From positions 124,001 to 188,000 of the forward strand of contig NZ_CP146092.1 in assembly GCF_037023145.1 (NCBI RefSeq): a stretch of 64,000 bases of DNA, in the 5' to 3' direction. The notes beneath the pieces are model-generated. The model was not told the origin of the DNA. It was given only the letters and a program-made list of their open reading frames with translations, and did not search any database. Source of the DNA: Ralstonia sp. RRA. GTDB lineage: Bacteria; Pseudomonadota; Gammaproteobacteria; Burkholderiales; Burkholderiaceae. This document shows positions 1-8,557 of the stretch, piece after piece; position 1 is the first letter of the stretch, and each line of letters starts with the position of its first letter. The translations under genes were made by a program, and so were the position numbers.

Positions 1-665
1 CGGGCCATCATGCCCAGCAGCACGCTCTTACCGACGCCGGAGCCGGCAAACAGGCCCAGGCGCTGGCCTTGGCCCACGGTCAGCAAGCCATTGATGGCGC
101 GCACGCCCACGTCGAGCACATGCTCGATCGGTTTGCGCTTGAGCGGGTTCAGCGGTGCCGGGGCCAGCGTGCCCCAGGCCAGATCTTCCTGCGGCCCCAA
201 GGGGCCCTTGCCGTCCAGCGGCTCGCCGTTGGCATCCACCACACGGCCCAGCAGGCGCGGGCCCACGGGCAGGAACTTGCTGTGCGCGATGGTCGGGTCG
301 GCGGCGTCGGTCGGCACGTGCTGCGGCTCCAGCGGGAACACGCGCGCGCCGGGCACCACGCCCACCAGATCCGTCTGCGGCATCAGGAAGGCGCGCTCTT
401 CAGCAAAGCCCACCACTTCGGCCAGCACGTAGCGTGCTGCCCCGCTTCCGTTCGGCAGTTCCACACGGCAGGCGCTGCCCACGGGCAGCTTCAGGCCGAC
501 CGCCTCCATGACCAGGCCAGCCACGCGCGTGAGCTTGCCGCACGTCACCACCGGGCGGGCCAGGCGGGCACGCTGCGCGGTCTGGCGCAGGTGCGCCTGC
601 CACACGCGCACGTTGGGGTTGTTGGCAGCGGCTTGGGCGGTGGAGTGCACGGTCTCAAGCGACAT
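1..665 (-). CDS. fliI: Flagellum-specific ATP synthase FliI (N-terminal part, cut by window edge)
   Basis: FliI is the cytoplasmic ATPase of the flagellar type III export apparatus; it energises loading of rod, hook and filament subunits. About 221 residues are present, from the ATG at 665 to the left window edge. The translated end carries a Walker A motif GSGVGKS (about residues 208-214) followed by VLLGMMA, and before it the segment VGVRAINGLLTVGQGQRLGLFAG, both typical of FliI and its F1-beta relatives. The start overlaps the end of fliH by 11 nt, so the two are translationally linked. The C-terminal half, including Walker B, lies outside the window. Confidence 0.95.
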   Translation of the reverse strand, partial: MSLETVHSTAQAAANNPNVRVWQAHLRQTAQRARLARPVVTCGKLTRVAGLVMEAVGLKLPVGSACRVELPNGSGAARYVLAEVVGFAEERAFLMPQTDLVGVVPGARVFPLEPQHVPTDAADPTIAHSKFLPVGPRLLGRVVDANGEPLDGKGPLGPQEDLAWGTLAPAPLNPLKRKPIEHVLDVGVRAINGLLTVGQGQRLGLFAGSGVGKSVLLGMMA

Positions 666-1398
666 GGAGCGCGCCTCCTGCCACACGCTCTGCTTCGGCG
701 CGCTCACTGGCGATCCACGCGGTATCGCGGCCCAGCGCGCGGGTCAGTTCTGCCCAGCGGGTCTGCAGCGTGGCATCGGTCTCGCCAAAGCGGGTTTGCA
801 CACGGCAGCCGCCGCGCTCGATGGCGGCGTCAACGATGATGGTCCAGCCGGCGGCAGCCAGCTCAGCACCCAGCATCTGGCGAATCAGTTCGGCATCGTC
901 CGCATGCACGCGCAGCATGGCGGGTGCCGGTGCGGTGGGCGCATCGCCCAGTACCTCGCGGACGAGCGGCAACACACGCTCGGGCTGCGCATGCAACGCA
1001 CCCCGCAGAAACTGCTGCGCGAGCTGCAGCGCCAAGTCCACCAGCTCGTCGGCAACGTTGCCATTCAGTTGATCGATCGCGTCACGCACGGACTGCATCA
1101 GCGCCGCGATCTGCTTGGAATCTTCCTCGCCCTGGCGACGGCCTTGCTCGAAGCCATCCTGGAAGCCCTGGGCAAAACCATCGCGACGGCCTTCGTCGCG
1201 GGCAGTGGCCAGTTCGGCATCCAGCATCGCCTGCCATTCCTCTTCGGACATCGGCGGCTCTTCGGGTTCGGCCTCCGGCGGCGGGGGCGGCGGCGCGGCT
1301 TCAGCGGCGGCCTGCTTAGCCTGGCGCTCGAAGTCGGTCGGCTCCCATGGCTGGTATTCGACCAGCGTATCGCGCGGAATGATCGGCGGGCGCGGCAT
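655..1398 (-). CDS. fliH: Flagellar assembly protein FliH
   Basis: FliH binds FliI and tethers the ATPase to the export gate and C ring. The 247-residue protein has a proline- and glutamate-rich N-terminal part (residues about 30-50 with a run of six prolines), then a long helical segment rich in Gly, Gln and Arg (GFAQGFQDGFEQGRRQGEE), the GxxxG-like helix typical of FliH, and a C-terminal domain related to the V-ATPase E subunit. It sits between fliG and fliI in the conserved order fliFGHI. The ATG at 1398 follows a GAGCG ribosome-site-like stretch; the gap to fliG is 41 nt. Confidence 0.92.
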   Translation of the reverse strand: MPRPPIIPRDTLVEYQPWEPTDFERQAKQAAAEAAPPPPPPEAEPEEPPMSEEEWQAMLDAELATARDEGRRDGFAQGFQDGFEQGRRQGEEDSKQIAALMQSVRDAIDQLNGNVADELVDLALQLAQQFLRGALHAQPERVLPLVREVLGDAPTAPAPAMLRVHADDAELIRQMLGAELAAAGWTIIVDAAIERGGCRVQTRFGETDATLQTRWAELTRALGRDTAWIASERAEAERVAGGALHVA

Positions 1399-1439
1399 CT
1401 CAGCGCTCCATCACGAACAAGGAAGCCAAGCGCGCGCGA

Positions 1440-2432
1440 TCAGACATACGCGTCCTCTGCCTTGCGGCCGATGGTGATTTCGCCCTCGTCGGCCAAGCGG
1501 CGCGCGATCACCAGAATCTCCTTCTGCTGCGCTTCGACTTCCGACACCTTGACCGGGCCGAGCACTTCCAGCTCTTCCTTGAGCATCATGCCGGCACGCT
1601 GCGACATGTTGGCGAATACCTTGTCGCGGAATTCCTGCTTGGCCCCCTTGAGCGCCACCACCAGCACTTCCTGGCTGACCTCGCGCAGCAGCGTCTGCAG
1701 GCTGCGGCCGTCCAGGTCGATCAGGTTGTCGAAGACGAACATCTTCTCGACGATGGCGTCGGCCAGTTCCGGATCGCGCGAGCGCACGCCTTCGATGACG
1801 GCGGACTCCACCGCGCTCGGCACCAGGTTGAGGATTTCTGCCGCCGTGAGCACGCCACCCATCGCGTTCTTCTTGCGGTGGTCGTTGCCTTGCAGCAGCT
1901 TGGTCAGCACGTCGTTCAGTTCGCGCAGGGCGCTCGGCTGAATGCCGTCGAGCGTGGCAATGCGCAGGATGGTGTCGTTGCGCAGGCGCTCGGTGAAATA
2001 GGTCAGGATTTCCGAAGCCTGGTCGCGGTCCAGGTGCACGAGGATGGTGGCGATGATCTGCGGGTGCTCGTTGCGGATCACTTCCGCCACCGACGATGCA
2101 TCCATCCACTTCAGGCCTTCGATGCCGCTGGTGTCACCGCCCGAAAGGATCCTGTCGATGATGTTGGCGGCGCGGTCGTCGCCCAGCGCCTTGCGGAAGA
2201 CGGTGCGGATGTACTCGTTGGAGTCCACGTCCAGCGGCAGGTCTTCAGCCTCGACAAAGAAGGCGTCAAAGGCGTCGAGCACGCGCTCGCGCGAGACGTT
2301 CTTGAGCGCGGCCATGGTGGCGCCCAGCTTCTGCACTTCGCGCGGGCCCAGGTGCTTGAGCACTTCGGCGGCTTCGCTTTCGCCCAGCGACATCATCAGG
2401 ATGGCGCTGCGTTGGAGTCCTTCGGCGCTCAT
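1440..2432 (-). CDS. fliG: Flagellar motor switch protein FliG
   Basis: FliG forms the rotor ring that contacts the stators and generates torque. The protein has the usual length of 330 residues. It begins MSAEGLQRSAILMMSLGE, carries the EHPQ motif at residues 122-125 of the middle domain, and ends in the charged C-terminal domain with torque-helix features (RSRDPELADAI, LDGRSLQTLLREV). Its ATG overlaps the fliF stop codon (ATGA at 2429-2432), indicating coupled translation within fliFGHI. Confidence 0.97.
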   Translation of the reverse strand: MSAEGLQRSAILMMSLGESEAAEVLKHLGPREVQKLGATMAALKNVSRERVLDAFDAFFVEAEDLPLDVDSNEYIRTVFRKALGDDRAANIIDRILSGGDTSGIEGLKWMDASSVAEVIRNEHPQIIATILVHLDRDQASEILTYFTERLRNDTILRIATLDGIQPSALRELNDVLTKLLQGNDHRKKNAMGGVLTAAEILNLVPSAVESAVIEGVRSRDPELADAIVEKMFVFDNLIDLDGRSLQTLLREVSQEVLVVALKGAKQEFRDKVFANMSQRAGMMLKEELEVLGPVKVSEVEAQQKEILVIARRLADEGEITIGRKAEDAYV

Positions 2433-4264
2433 TCGTTACTCACCCATTGCTTGATGACGGCCGCGACGGCGCGCGGGTTCTGCTGGGCGACACGACGCAT
2501 CGTCTCCAGCTTCTTCTCAAAGTCGTTGTTCTTGAGCTGCGGCAGGCTGTCGGGCATTTCGCCTTCCTCACCGGTGGCCGCCGACGGACCTTCCAGCTCC
2601 GGCCCGGCCGAAGCCGCGGCACCAGTGATGATCGGTGCGTTCGGGTCTTCGCCTTCGCGGCCCACAAAGGTGGGCGTGGCGGGCTCGGCCTTCTTGCCCA
2701 TCGAGCGGATCGCCGGGCGGATCACCCCAAACACCAGGATCAGGAAGCCGATCGCCAGCGCCAGGTACTTGGCCCCTTGGATTGCGTACTGGATCATGTC
2801 CGGCTGCTTCCACAGCGGCAGGTCGTCCTTGGCCACCGGCAGCGTGCCCGAGAACTGGCTGTTCACCACGTTCACGGAGTCACCACGCTTGGCGTCAAAA
2901 CCCACGGCATCCTTGACCAGCGCGTTGAGCTTGGTCATATCGGCGTCAGACAGCGGCTTCCAGGTCTTGCCATCGGCACGGTAGTTGACCACCACGGCCA
3001 CCGACAGGCGGCGCACGGTACCGACTGCGGCGCGGGTGCGGCGCACGGTCTTGTCGACTTCGTAATTGGTGGTGGTGTCGCGGGTGCTCGACGAGTTGCC
3101 GCTGGTGGTCGTGCCGGTGGCGCCTGTATTCGCACCTGCGGCAGCGGGCTGCTGCAACGGCTGGCCATTCGGGCCCGTGGCGGCCGGTTGCGATGCCGGT
3201 GCCGGCGCGGTCGGCAGCATGCGCGGCGCGGTCGGCGGCTGGTTGGACAGCGCACCCGGCACACCACCCTGGGCGTCGGCCTTGTTCTGCGTGGCTTCAG
3301 CGGTATGCATGCTGCGCACGGCAGCGTTGGCCGGGTCCTGGTTCGGACGGTACGTCTCGGCCATCTGTTCGGTGTTGTCCAGATCGACGTCGGCCGTCAC
3401 CTGGGCACGCACATTGTCATCGCCCACCACGGGGCCGAGGATGGCCTCAATGCGCTTGATATAGCCCTGCTCGATCTCGCGCACGTAGTTCAGTTGCGTC
3501 GGGTCCAGGCCCGAGGCGTTGTCCTGGAACGCGGTCGACAGCAGGCGGCCGGACTGGTCGACCACCGTCACGTTGGCCAGCGGCAGGTTCGGCACGCTGC
3601 TGGAAACAAGATGGCCGATGGCCTGCACCTGCGAGCGATCCAGCATACGGCCCGGATACAGCGTCAGCAGTACCGAGGCGCTGGGTTTGGCCTGCTCGCG
3701 CACGAACACCGAGGGCTTGGACAGCGCCAGGTGCACGCGGGCGGACTGCACCTCTTGCATGGCCTGGATGGTGCGGGCCAGCTCGCCCTCCAGGGCGCGC
3801 TGGTAATTGACCTGCTCGGCAAACTGGCTGGTGCCGAATTTCTGGTTTTCCATCAGCTCGAAGCCGGCCAGGCCGCCCTTGGGCAGCCCTTGCGACGCCA
3901 GCTTCAGGCGCGTCTCGTGCACATTGGCCTCGGGCACCATGATGGCCGTGCCGCCGTTGGCAAAGCGGTACGGCACGTTCATCTGCTGCAGGGCAGCAAT
4001 GATGGCGCCGCCGTCGCTGTCGCTGACGTTGCTGAACAGCACGCGGTAGTCAGGGGCGCGGCTCCACAGCATCGCAGCCGCAATCACAGCCACCAGCGCG
4101 GCCCCGCCGATCATCATCAGCAGACGCGGCGACAAACGGCCGAGCGGGCCCAGAGAGCCCAATGCTCCCCCGTTCTGGCGCGTCATCGCGCCTTGGCCCA
4201 CCGCCGGCATATCGACCGTACCGAGCGTGTCGGCGACAGCAACCGAATCGGCTGTCGTTGGCAT
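2429..4264 (-). CDS. fliF: Flagellar MS-ring protein FliF
   Basis: FliF builds the membrane-embedded MS ring on which the export gate, rod and C ring assemble. The chosen start is the ATG at 4264 (611 residues) because an AGGAG site lies 7 nt upstream; an in-frame extension to 4303 lacks such a site. One membrane span is at about residues 48-67, a YscJ/FliF ring-building domain follows (AALQQMNVPYRFANGG), then a Pro/Ala/Gln/Thr-rich low-complexity linker around residues 320-385, and a second span at about 497-515. The C-terminal tail (EKKLETMRRVAQQNP) is the FliG-binding helix. Confidence 0.96.
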   Translation of the reverse strand: MPTTADSVAVADTLGTVDMPAVGQGAMTRQNGGALGSLGPLGRLSPRLLMMIGGAALVAVIAAAMLWSRAPDYRVLFSNVSDSDGGAIIAALQQMNVPYRFANGGTAIMVPEANVHETRLKLASQGLPKGGLAGFELMENQKFGTSQFAEQVNYQRALEGELARTIQAMQEVQSARVHLALSKPSVFVREQAKPSASVLLTLYPGRMLDRSQVQAIGHLVSSSVPNLPLANVTVVDQSGRLLSTAFQDNASGLDPTQLNYVREIEQGYIKRIEAILGPVVGDDNVRAQVTADVDLDNTEQMAETYRPNQDPANAAVRSMHTAEATQNKADAQGGVPGALSNQPPTAPRMLPTAPAPASQPAATGPNGQPLQQPAAAGANTGATGTTTSGNSSSTRDTTTNYEVDKTVRRTRAAVGTVRRLSVAVVVNYRADGKTWKPLSDADMTKLNALVKDAVGFDAKRGDSVNVVNSQFSGTLPVAKDDLPLWKQPDMIQYAIQGAKYLALAIGFLILVFGVIRPAIRSMGKKAEPATPTFVGREGEDPNAPIITGAAASAGPELEGPSAATGEEGEMPDSLPQLKNNDFEKKLETMRRVAQQNPRAVAAVIKQWVSNE

Positions 4265-4527
4265 CCCAAATCTCCTGACTGACTGCGTTGCTGGAGCAAC
4301 CAAACCCGCAAAAAGGGCAAAGCTCCGTGGTTGCCATTATCGGCAGTGGGTAGGCAAGCAATTCGGCAAGAAGAGGGCCTTTTCCCGCTCTTTTGGGCGC
4401 TTGGGAACGGCAGGCGGGCGGCTACCTTTGCATCACCGTGGCGCCATAGCGGCCCGAAGTTCGCTCTTCGCCGGCCAACAGACGGCGCCACATGCAAGAG
4501 ACGCAACAAAAGAGGAGTCCTCTTCAC
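4265..4527. promoter_or_regulatory. Divergent intergenic region between fliF and fliE
   Basis: This 263-bp segment separates the minus-strand fliFGHI operon from plus-strand fliE, so it should hold both class-II promoters. The fliF ribosome site (AGGAG, just upstream of 4264) and the fliE ribosome site (AGAGGAG at 4511-4517) are visible. I could not find a sigma-28 type TAAA-N15-GCCGATAA element here, which agrees with early or middle rather than late expression. Confidence 0.5.
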
Positions 4528-4869
4528 ATGGATATTACGAACGCCAACTCGGTGGTGTCGCTGATGAACAGCGTGCTGGCACCGTCGAGCAAGGTCGGCG
4601 GTCTTGGCAGCGCCAGCGGCGCAGACGGCGATGGCGCCAAAGTCAGTGTCGACTTTGGCGCGGTGCTCAAGTCGTCGCTGGATAAGGTCGATGCCTCGCA
4701 ACACAAGGCCGAATCCATCTCGCGTGGTTTCGAAATGGGCAACAGCGACGTGGATCTGCACGACGTGATGCTCTCGCTGCAGAAGGCCAACATCGACCTG
4801 CAGACCGCCGTGCAGGTGCGCAACAAGTTCGTCTCGGCCTACCAAAGCATCATGAGCATGTCGATCTGA
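4528..4869 (+). CDS. fliE: Flagellar hook-basal body protein FliE, copy 1
   Basis: FliE is the small export-apparatus-proximal rod protein joining the MS ring and FliP/FliR core to the rod. The ATG at 4528 is chosen because AGAGGAG lies 10 nt upstream; the protein is 113 residues. The conserved C-terminal half is clear (HDVMLSLQKANIDLQTAVQV, then RNKFVSAYQSIMSM). It is divergent from fliF, the classic fliE-fliF arrangement. A second, clearly paralogous copy lies at 14930; the two share a 69-bp identical DNA tract. This copy has the stronger ribosome site and canonical location, so it is likely the housekeeping one. Confidence 0.95.
   Translation: MDITNANSVVSLMNSVLAPSSKVGGLGSASGADGDGAKVSVDFGAVLKSSLDKVDASQHKAESISRGFEMGNSDVDLHDVMLSLQKANIDLQTAVQVRNKFVSAYQSIMSMSI
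4759..4827 (+). repeat. 69-bp direct repeat, copy A (inside fliE copy 1)
   Basis: By eye this tract is base-for-base identical to 15149-15217 within the second fliE, while flanking parts of the two genes differ at many positions, including silent ones. The two tracts are direct repeats about 10.4 kb apart, so homologous recombination between them could delete or amplify the intervening glycan cassette. Confidence 0.85.
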
Positions 4870-4932
4870 CGCCACACGCGCCGGATCTTTATTTTTGTCT
4901 GCACCAACTGGCAGTTGCCGTTGGGAGTCCGC

Positions 4933-6057
4933 ATGTCCAAACACGCCAAACACCGCCGCACGGGGTCAACCCGATCCGAGATTGCGCTGGTGGTCATCGC
5001 CCGCAATGAGGCCGCCTGCATCGAGCGCTGCCTGCTGAGCGCCAAGCCACATGTCGACCGCATGATCGTGCTCGACACCGGCTCCACCGACGACACCGTG
5101 GCGATTGCCCAGGCATGCGGCGCGCAGGTCCACCATTTCACCTGGGTTGACGACTTCTCGGCCGCCCGCAACGCTGCCCTGGCCGCCGCCAACGCCGACT
5201 GGAACCTCGTGCTGGACGCGGACGAGTGGATCGAGAGCGGCACGGAAGAGCTGCGCGACGCCTGCACCTTCGGCCCGCTGTTGGGCGTGGTGTGCATCCG
5301 CAGCGAGTACGACCTCTCGGGCCACGTGGAGCACTCCAACAGCTGGATTGCCCGCCTGTTGCCGCGCGGCGTGCGCTACAAGGGCCGCATCCACGAGCAA
5401 CCGGCCGCCAACCTGCAGCGCGTGCGCCTGCCGCTGGTGATCGGCCACGACGGCTACATGAACGCCAAGCTGGACCGGAAACGCGGGCGCAATCACGCCC
5501 TGCTGCAACAAGAGCTGGCTGAGCATCCGAATGATCCGTACATCCTTTACCAGCTTGGCAAAGACTTCGAGATCAACCTGAAAGACCCCGCACAGGCCGC
5601 CGCGCACTACCAGCGCGCCCTGACGACGGCACCCAAGACGGCGCCGTATCGGCATGACCTGTGCATCTGCCTGCTGGCGTGTCTGTCCAAAACCAAGCAA
5701 CTGGATGCGGCCATCACCCTGGCTGGTGAGTGGATGGAGGAGTGGTCCGGCTCGCCCGATTACTTCTACATGCTTGGCCACCTGATGTTCGAAGCCGCCG
5801 CGCAAAACGCCGCGCAAGCCGAGAAGCAATGGCTGCCGATGGCGGAGTCCGCCTTTTTGAAGTGCCTGGAGATTGGCGAGCAGCCCAAGCTGGACGCCGC
5901 CGTGTTCGGGCGCGGCAGCTTTGCCGCCGCGAAATATCTGGCGCTGACCTACCGCGCCCAGGCCGACACACTGGCCATCAAAGCCAACCACTTTTCCAAT
6001 CTTGCCCGGCAGATGCAGGAGAACACCGCATCCGCAGCCACACCGGTGGCCGCATGA
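4933..6057 (+). CDS. GT2-family glycosyltransferase with C-terminal TPR-like region (copy 1)
   Basis: Predicted cytoplasmic glycosyltransferase, probably modifying flagellin. The start at 4933 is an ATG with GGGAG 5 nt upstream; 374 residues. The N-terminal GT-A fold shows the nucleotide-binding opening ALVVIARNEAACIERCLL, the VLDTGSTDDT segment and an acidic metal-site motif LDADEW (about residues 91-96). The C-terminal half (about residues 190-350) is helical and TPR-like (DPAQAAAHYQRALTTAP), an arrangement seen in protein O-glycosyltransferases. It lies 63 bp after fliE and 38 bp before rfbF. A clear paralogue is at 15968. The acceptor is inferred from context, not shown. Confidence 0.82.
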   Translation: MSKHAKHRRTGSTRSEIALVVIARNEAACIERCLLSAKPHVDRMIVLDTGSTDDTVAIAQACGAQVHHFTWVDDFSAARNAALAAANADWNLVLDADEWIESGTEELRDACTFGPLLGVVCIRSEYDLSGHVEHSNSWIARLLPRGVRYKGRIHEQPAANLQRVRLPLVIGHDGYMNAKLDRKRGRNHALLQQELAEHPNDPYILYQLGKDFEINLKDPAQAAAHYQRALTTAPKTAPYRHDLCICLLACLSKTKQLDAAITLAGEWMEEWSGSPDYFYMLGHLMFEAAAQNAAQAEKQWLPMAESAFLKCLEIGEQPKLDAAVFGRGSFAAAKYLALTYRAQADTLAIKANHFSNLARQMQENTASAATPVAA

Positions 6058-6095
6058 ATGGACGCACAAGCAGGCGCATCAGCGAGCACTGAACC

Positions 6096-6869
6096 ATGAA
6101 AACAGTCATTCTTGCCGGCGGCCTGGGCACGCGCATCAGCGAAGAGTCGCACCTCAAGCCCAAACCCATGATCGAGATTGGTGGCCGCCCGATCCTGTGG
6201 CACATCATGAAGATCTACGCGGCCCACGGCATCAACGATTTCATCATCTGCCTGGGTTACAAGGGCTACGTGATCAAGGAGTACTTCGCCAACTACTTCC
6301 TGCACATGTCGGACGTGACGTTCGACATGTCCAAGAACGAAGTGACCGTGCATGAGCGCCATGCTGAGCCTTGGCGTATCACACTGGTGGATACCGGCGA
6401 GCAGTCCATGACCGGCGGGCGCCTGAAGCGTGTTGCCGCCTACCTCGACCCGAACGAGCCGTTCTGCTTTACCTACGGCGACGGTGTGTCCGACGTCGAT
6501 ATCACCAGCGAGATCGCCTTCCACCGCGCGCACGGCAAGATGGCCACCGTGACGGCCGTGCAGCCGCCGGGCCGCTACGGCATGCTCCAGCGCGATGGCA
6601 ACCGCGTGACCGGTTTCACGGAGAAACCACCCGGCGACGGCGGCACCTGGATCAACGGCGGCTTCTTTGTGCTGAACCCGGCCGTCATCGAATACATCGC
6701 GGGTGAAGACACCCACTGGGAAGGCGAGCCGATGAATCGCCTGGCCGAGATGGGCGAGTTGAACACGTTCGAGCACCAGGGCTTCTGGCAGCCGATGGAC
6801 ACGCTGCGCGACAAGAACAGCCTGGAAGCCATGTGGCAATCGGGGAGTGCACCGTGGAAAAAGTGGTGA
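6096..6869 (+). CDS. rfbF: Glucose-1-phosphate cytidylyltransferase
   Basis: Makes CDP-glucose from CTP and glucose-1-phosphate, the entry step to CDP-linked deoxysugars. The 257-residue protein starts with the nucleotidyltransferase signature LAGGLGTR (residues 6-13) and [12 protein letters not shown], and continues with family hallmarks [31 protein letters not shown] and GRYGMLQ. The length matches RfbF of Salmonella. Its TGA overlaps the rfbG ATG (TGATG), so the first two pathway steps are translationally coupled. Confidence 0.95.
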   Translation: MKTVILAGGLGTRISEESHLKPKPMIEIGGRPILWHIMKIYAAHGINDFIICLGYKGYVIKEYFANYFLHMSDVTFDMSKNEVTVHERHAEPWRITLVDTGEQSMTGGRLKRVAAYLDPNEPFCFTYGDGVSDVDITSEIAFHRAHGKMATVTAVQPPGRYGMLQRDGNRVTGFTEKPPGDGGTWINGGFFVLNPAVIEYIAGEDTHWEGEPMNRLAEMGELNTFEHQGFWQPMDTLRDKNSLEAMWQSGSAPWKKW

Positions 6870-7960
6870 TGCTCCACCCCGCTGCCTGGGCCGGCAAGCG
6901 CGTCTTCCTGACCGGGCATACTGGTTTCAAGGGGAGCTGGCTGGCGCTGTGGCTGTGTCAACTCGGCGCGGAAGTCTATGGCTATAGCCTGGCACCGGAA
7001 ACCAACCCCAGCCTGTTTATGCTGGCCGAGGTGGAGTCCGCTCTGGCCAGCCATACGCTGGGTGACATTCGTGATGCGGGTAGCCTGCGTGAGGCCATGG
7101 CTGCGGCCCGACCCGACGTCGTCTTCCACCTGGCGGCACAGCCGCTGGTGCGCGCGTCCTACCGAGACCCGGCCGACACCTACGCCACCAACGTGATGGG
7201 CACGGTGAACGTGCTGGAAGCCGCGCGCGGCTGCACGAACCTGTCGGCCATCGTGGTGGCCACCACCGACAAGTGCTACGACAACCGCGAGTGGGCCTGG
7301 GGCTACCGGGAGACCGACGCGCTGGGCGGCCATGACCCCTACAGCGCCTCCAAGGCTTGTGCAGAACTCGTGGCCGCGAGCTACCGGCGCGCGTTCTTCG
7401 CCAACGGCCCGCTGCTGGCTACCGGCCGCGCAGGCAACGTCATTGGCGGCGGCGATTGGTCGGAAGACCGGCTCATCCCCGATGCCGAGCGCGCCATGCG
7501 TGCTGGTACACCGCTGGTCATCCGCTCACCGCACGCCACGCGGCCGTGGCAGCACGTGCTGGATTGCCTGCACGGCTATCTGGTGCTCGCGCAACGCCTG
7601 TTGGCCGGTGATGCATCCTGCGCCACCGCCTGGAATTTCGGCCCGGACAGCGCCGCTACGCGCACCGTCGAGCAGGTGCTGCAAGGCTTGCAACAACATT
7701 GGCCCGCGCTGATCTGGCAGTTGGATGCCAGCGCCGCCACGGGCAAGCACGAGGCCGGCATGCTGCATCTGGATGCCAGCCGGGCACGCCAGCAACTAGG
7801 CTGGCAGACAGCGTGGTCGTTCGAAACCGCGCTGGAGCACACCGCCGCCTGGTACCGCCAACTGCATGACAAGACCGCAGATGCACGCGCGCTGTGCGAC
7901 CAACAGATCGACCGCTTCACCGCCGCCGCATCGATTGCCACATCCAGGAGCGCCGCATGA
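6869..7960 (+). CDS. rfbG: CDP-glucose 4,6-dehydratase
   Basis: NAD-dependent short-chain dehydratase converting CDP-glucose to CDP-4-keto-6-deoxyglucose. The extended-SDR fingerprint is complete: Rossmann TGHTGFKG (residues 15-22), the TTDKCYDN segment (132-139) and the YxxxK pair Y158/K162 in DPYSASKACAEL. GGGDW and RPWQHVL are also typical of RfbG. I chose the ATG at 6869, overlapping the rfbF stop, because it aligns with the usual N-terminus; a GTG at 6854 preceded by GGGGAG is a possible alternative that would add five residues. It overlaps the next gene by ATGA. Confidence 0.94.
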   Translation: MLHPAAWAGKRVFLTGHTGFKGSWLALWLCQLGAEVYGYSLAPETNPSLFMLAEVESALASHTLGDIRDAGSLREAMAAARPDVVFHLAAQPLVRASYRDPADTYATNVMGTVNVLEAARGCTNLSAIVVATTDKCYDNREWAWGYRETDALGGHDPYSASKACAELVAASYRRAFFANGPLLATGRAGNVIGGGDWSEDRLIPDAERAMRAGTPLVIRSPHATRPWQHVLDCLHGYLVLAQRLLAGDASCATAWNFGPDSAATRTVEQVLQGLQQHWPALIWQLDASAATGKHEAGMLHLDASRARQQLGWQTAWSFETALEHTAAWYRQLHDKTADARALCDQQIDRFTAAASIATSRSAA

Positions 7961-8535
7961 GCCGCTTCACCATCGCGCCGACACCGTTGGCCGGCGTGGT
8001 TGAAATCGACCGAAAGATCATCGGCGACCATCGCGGCTACTTCACCCGCTTCTTCTGCGCAGAAGAACTTGCCGCCGCCGGTTTCGACAGCCCGGTCGCG
8101 CAGATGAACCACTCCCACTCTGCCAAGCGCGGCACTGTGCGCGGACTCCATTTTCAATACCCGCCGCATGCTGAGATCAAGCTGGTGAGCTGCGTGCGCG
8201 GCCGCGTGTTCGACGTGGCTGTCGACCTGCGCGCGGGTTCGCCCACCTTCCTGCAGTGGCACGCCGTGGAACTATCCGCCGAGCGGCACAACAGCCTGCT
8301 GGTGCCCAAGGGGTTTGCCCACGGCTTCCAGACGCTCGAAGACGATTGCGAACTGCTGTACCTGACATCAACACCGTATGCGCAGGCCGCTGAAGACGGC
8401 CTCAACCCGAACGACGGCCGGCTGGGCATTGCCTGGCCACTCGCCATGACCGAATGTTCCGACCGGGACCGCGCCCATCCGCCGCTGACCAACGCGTTCA
8501 CGGGGATTGACCTGCCGGCCCTGCGCAGCCACTGA
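7957..8535 (+). CDS. dTDP-4-dehydrorhamnose 3,5-epimerase (RmlC) family sugar epimerase
   Basis: Cupin-fold epimerase of the RmlC family, 192 residues. The catalytic-base region RGLHFQYPP (His65), the cupin core VRGRVFDVAVDLR and the VPKGFAHGFQTLEDD strand are present. The start ATG overlaps the rfbG stop (ATGA) and has CAGGAG 6 nt upstream. Because no dTDP-glucose genes are present and rfbF/rfbG are CDP-type, the likely substrate is a CDP-4-keto-6-deoxyhexose, epimerised at C3 and/or C5, as in CDP-ascarylose pathways. The exact positions epimerised cannot be read from sequence. Confidence 0.85.
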   Translation: MSRFTIAPTPLAGVVEIDRKIIGDHRGYFTRFFCAEELAAAGFDSPVAQMNHSHSAKRGTVRGLHFQYPPHAEIKLVSCVRGRVFDVAVDLRAGSPTFLQWHAVELSAERHNSLLVPKGFAHGFQTLEDDCELLYLTSTPYAQAAEDGLNPNDGRLGIAWPLAMTECSDRDRAHPPLTNAFTGIDLPALRSH

Positions 8536-8557
8536 CGCCTGAACCACAGGAACAGCC

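Noticed and set aside
2447..4282. Very long plus-strand open frame opposite fliF
   Set aside because: High GC content creates long antisense frames; composition is His/Arg/Gln/Ala-rich with no domain, while the opposite strand encodes clear FliF.
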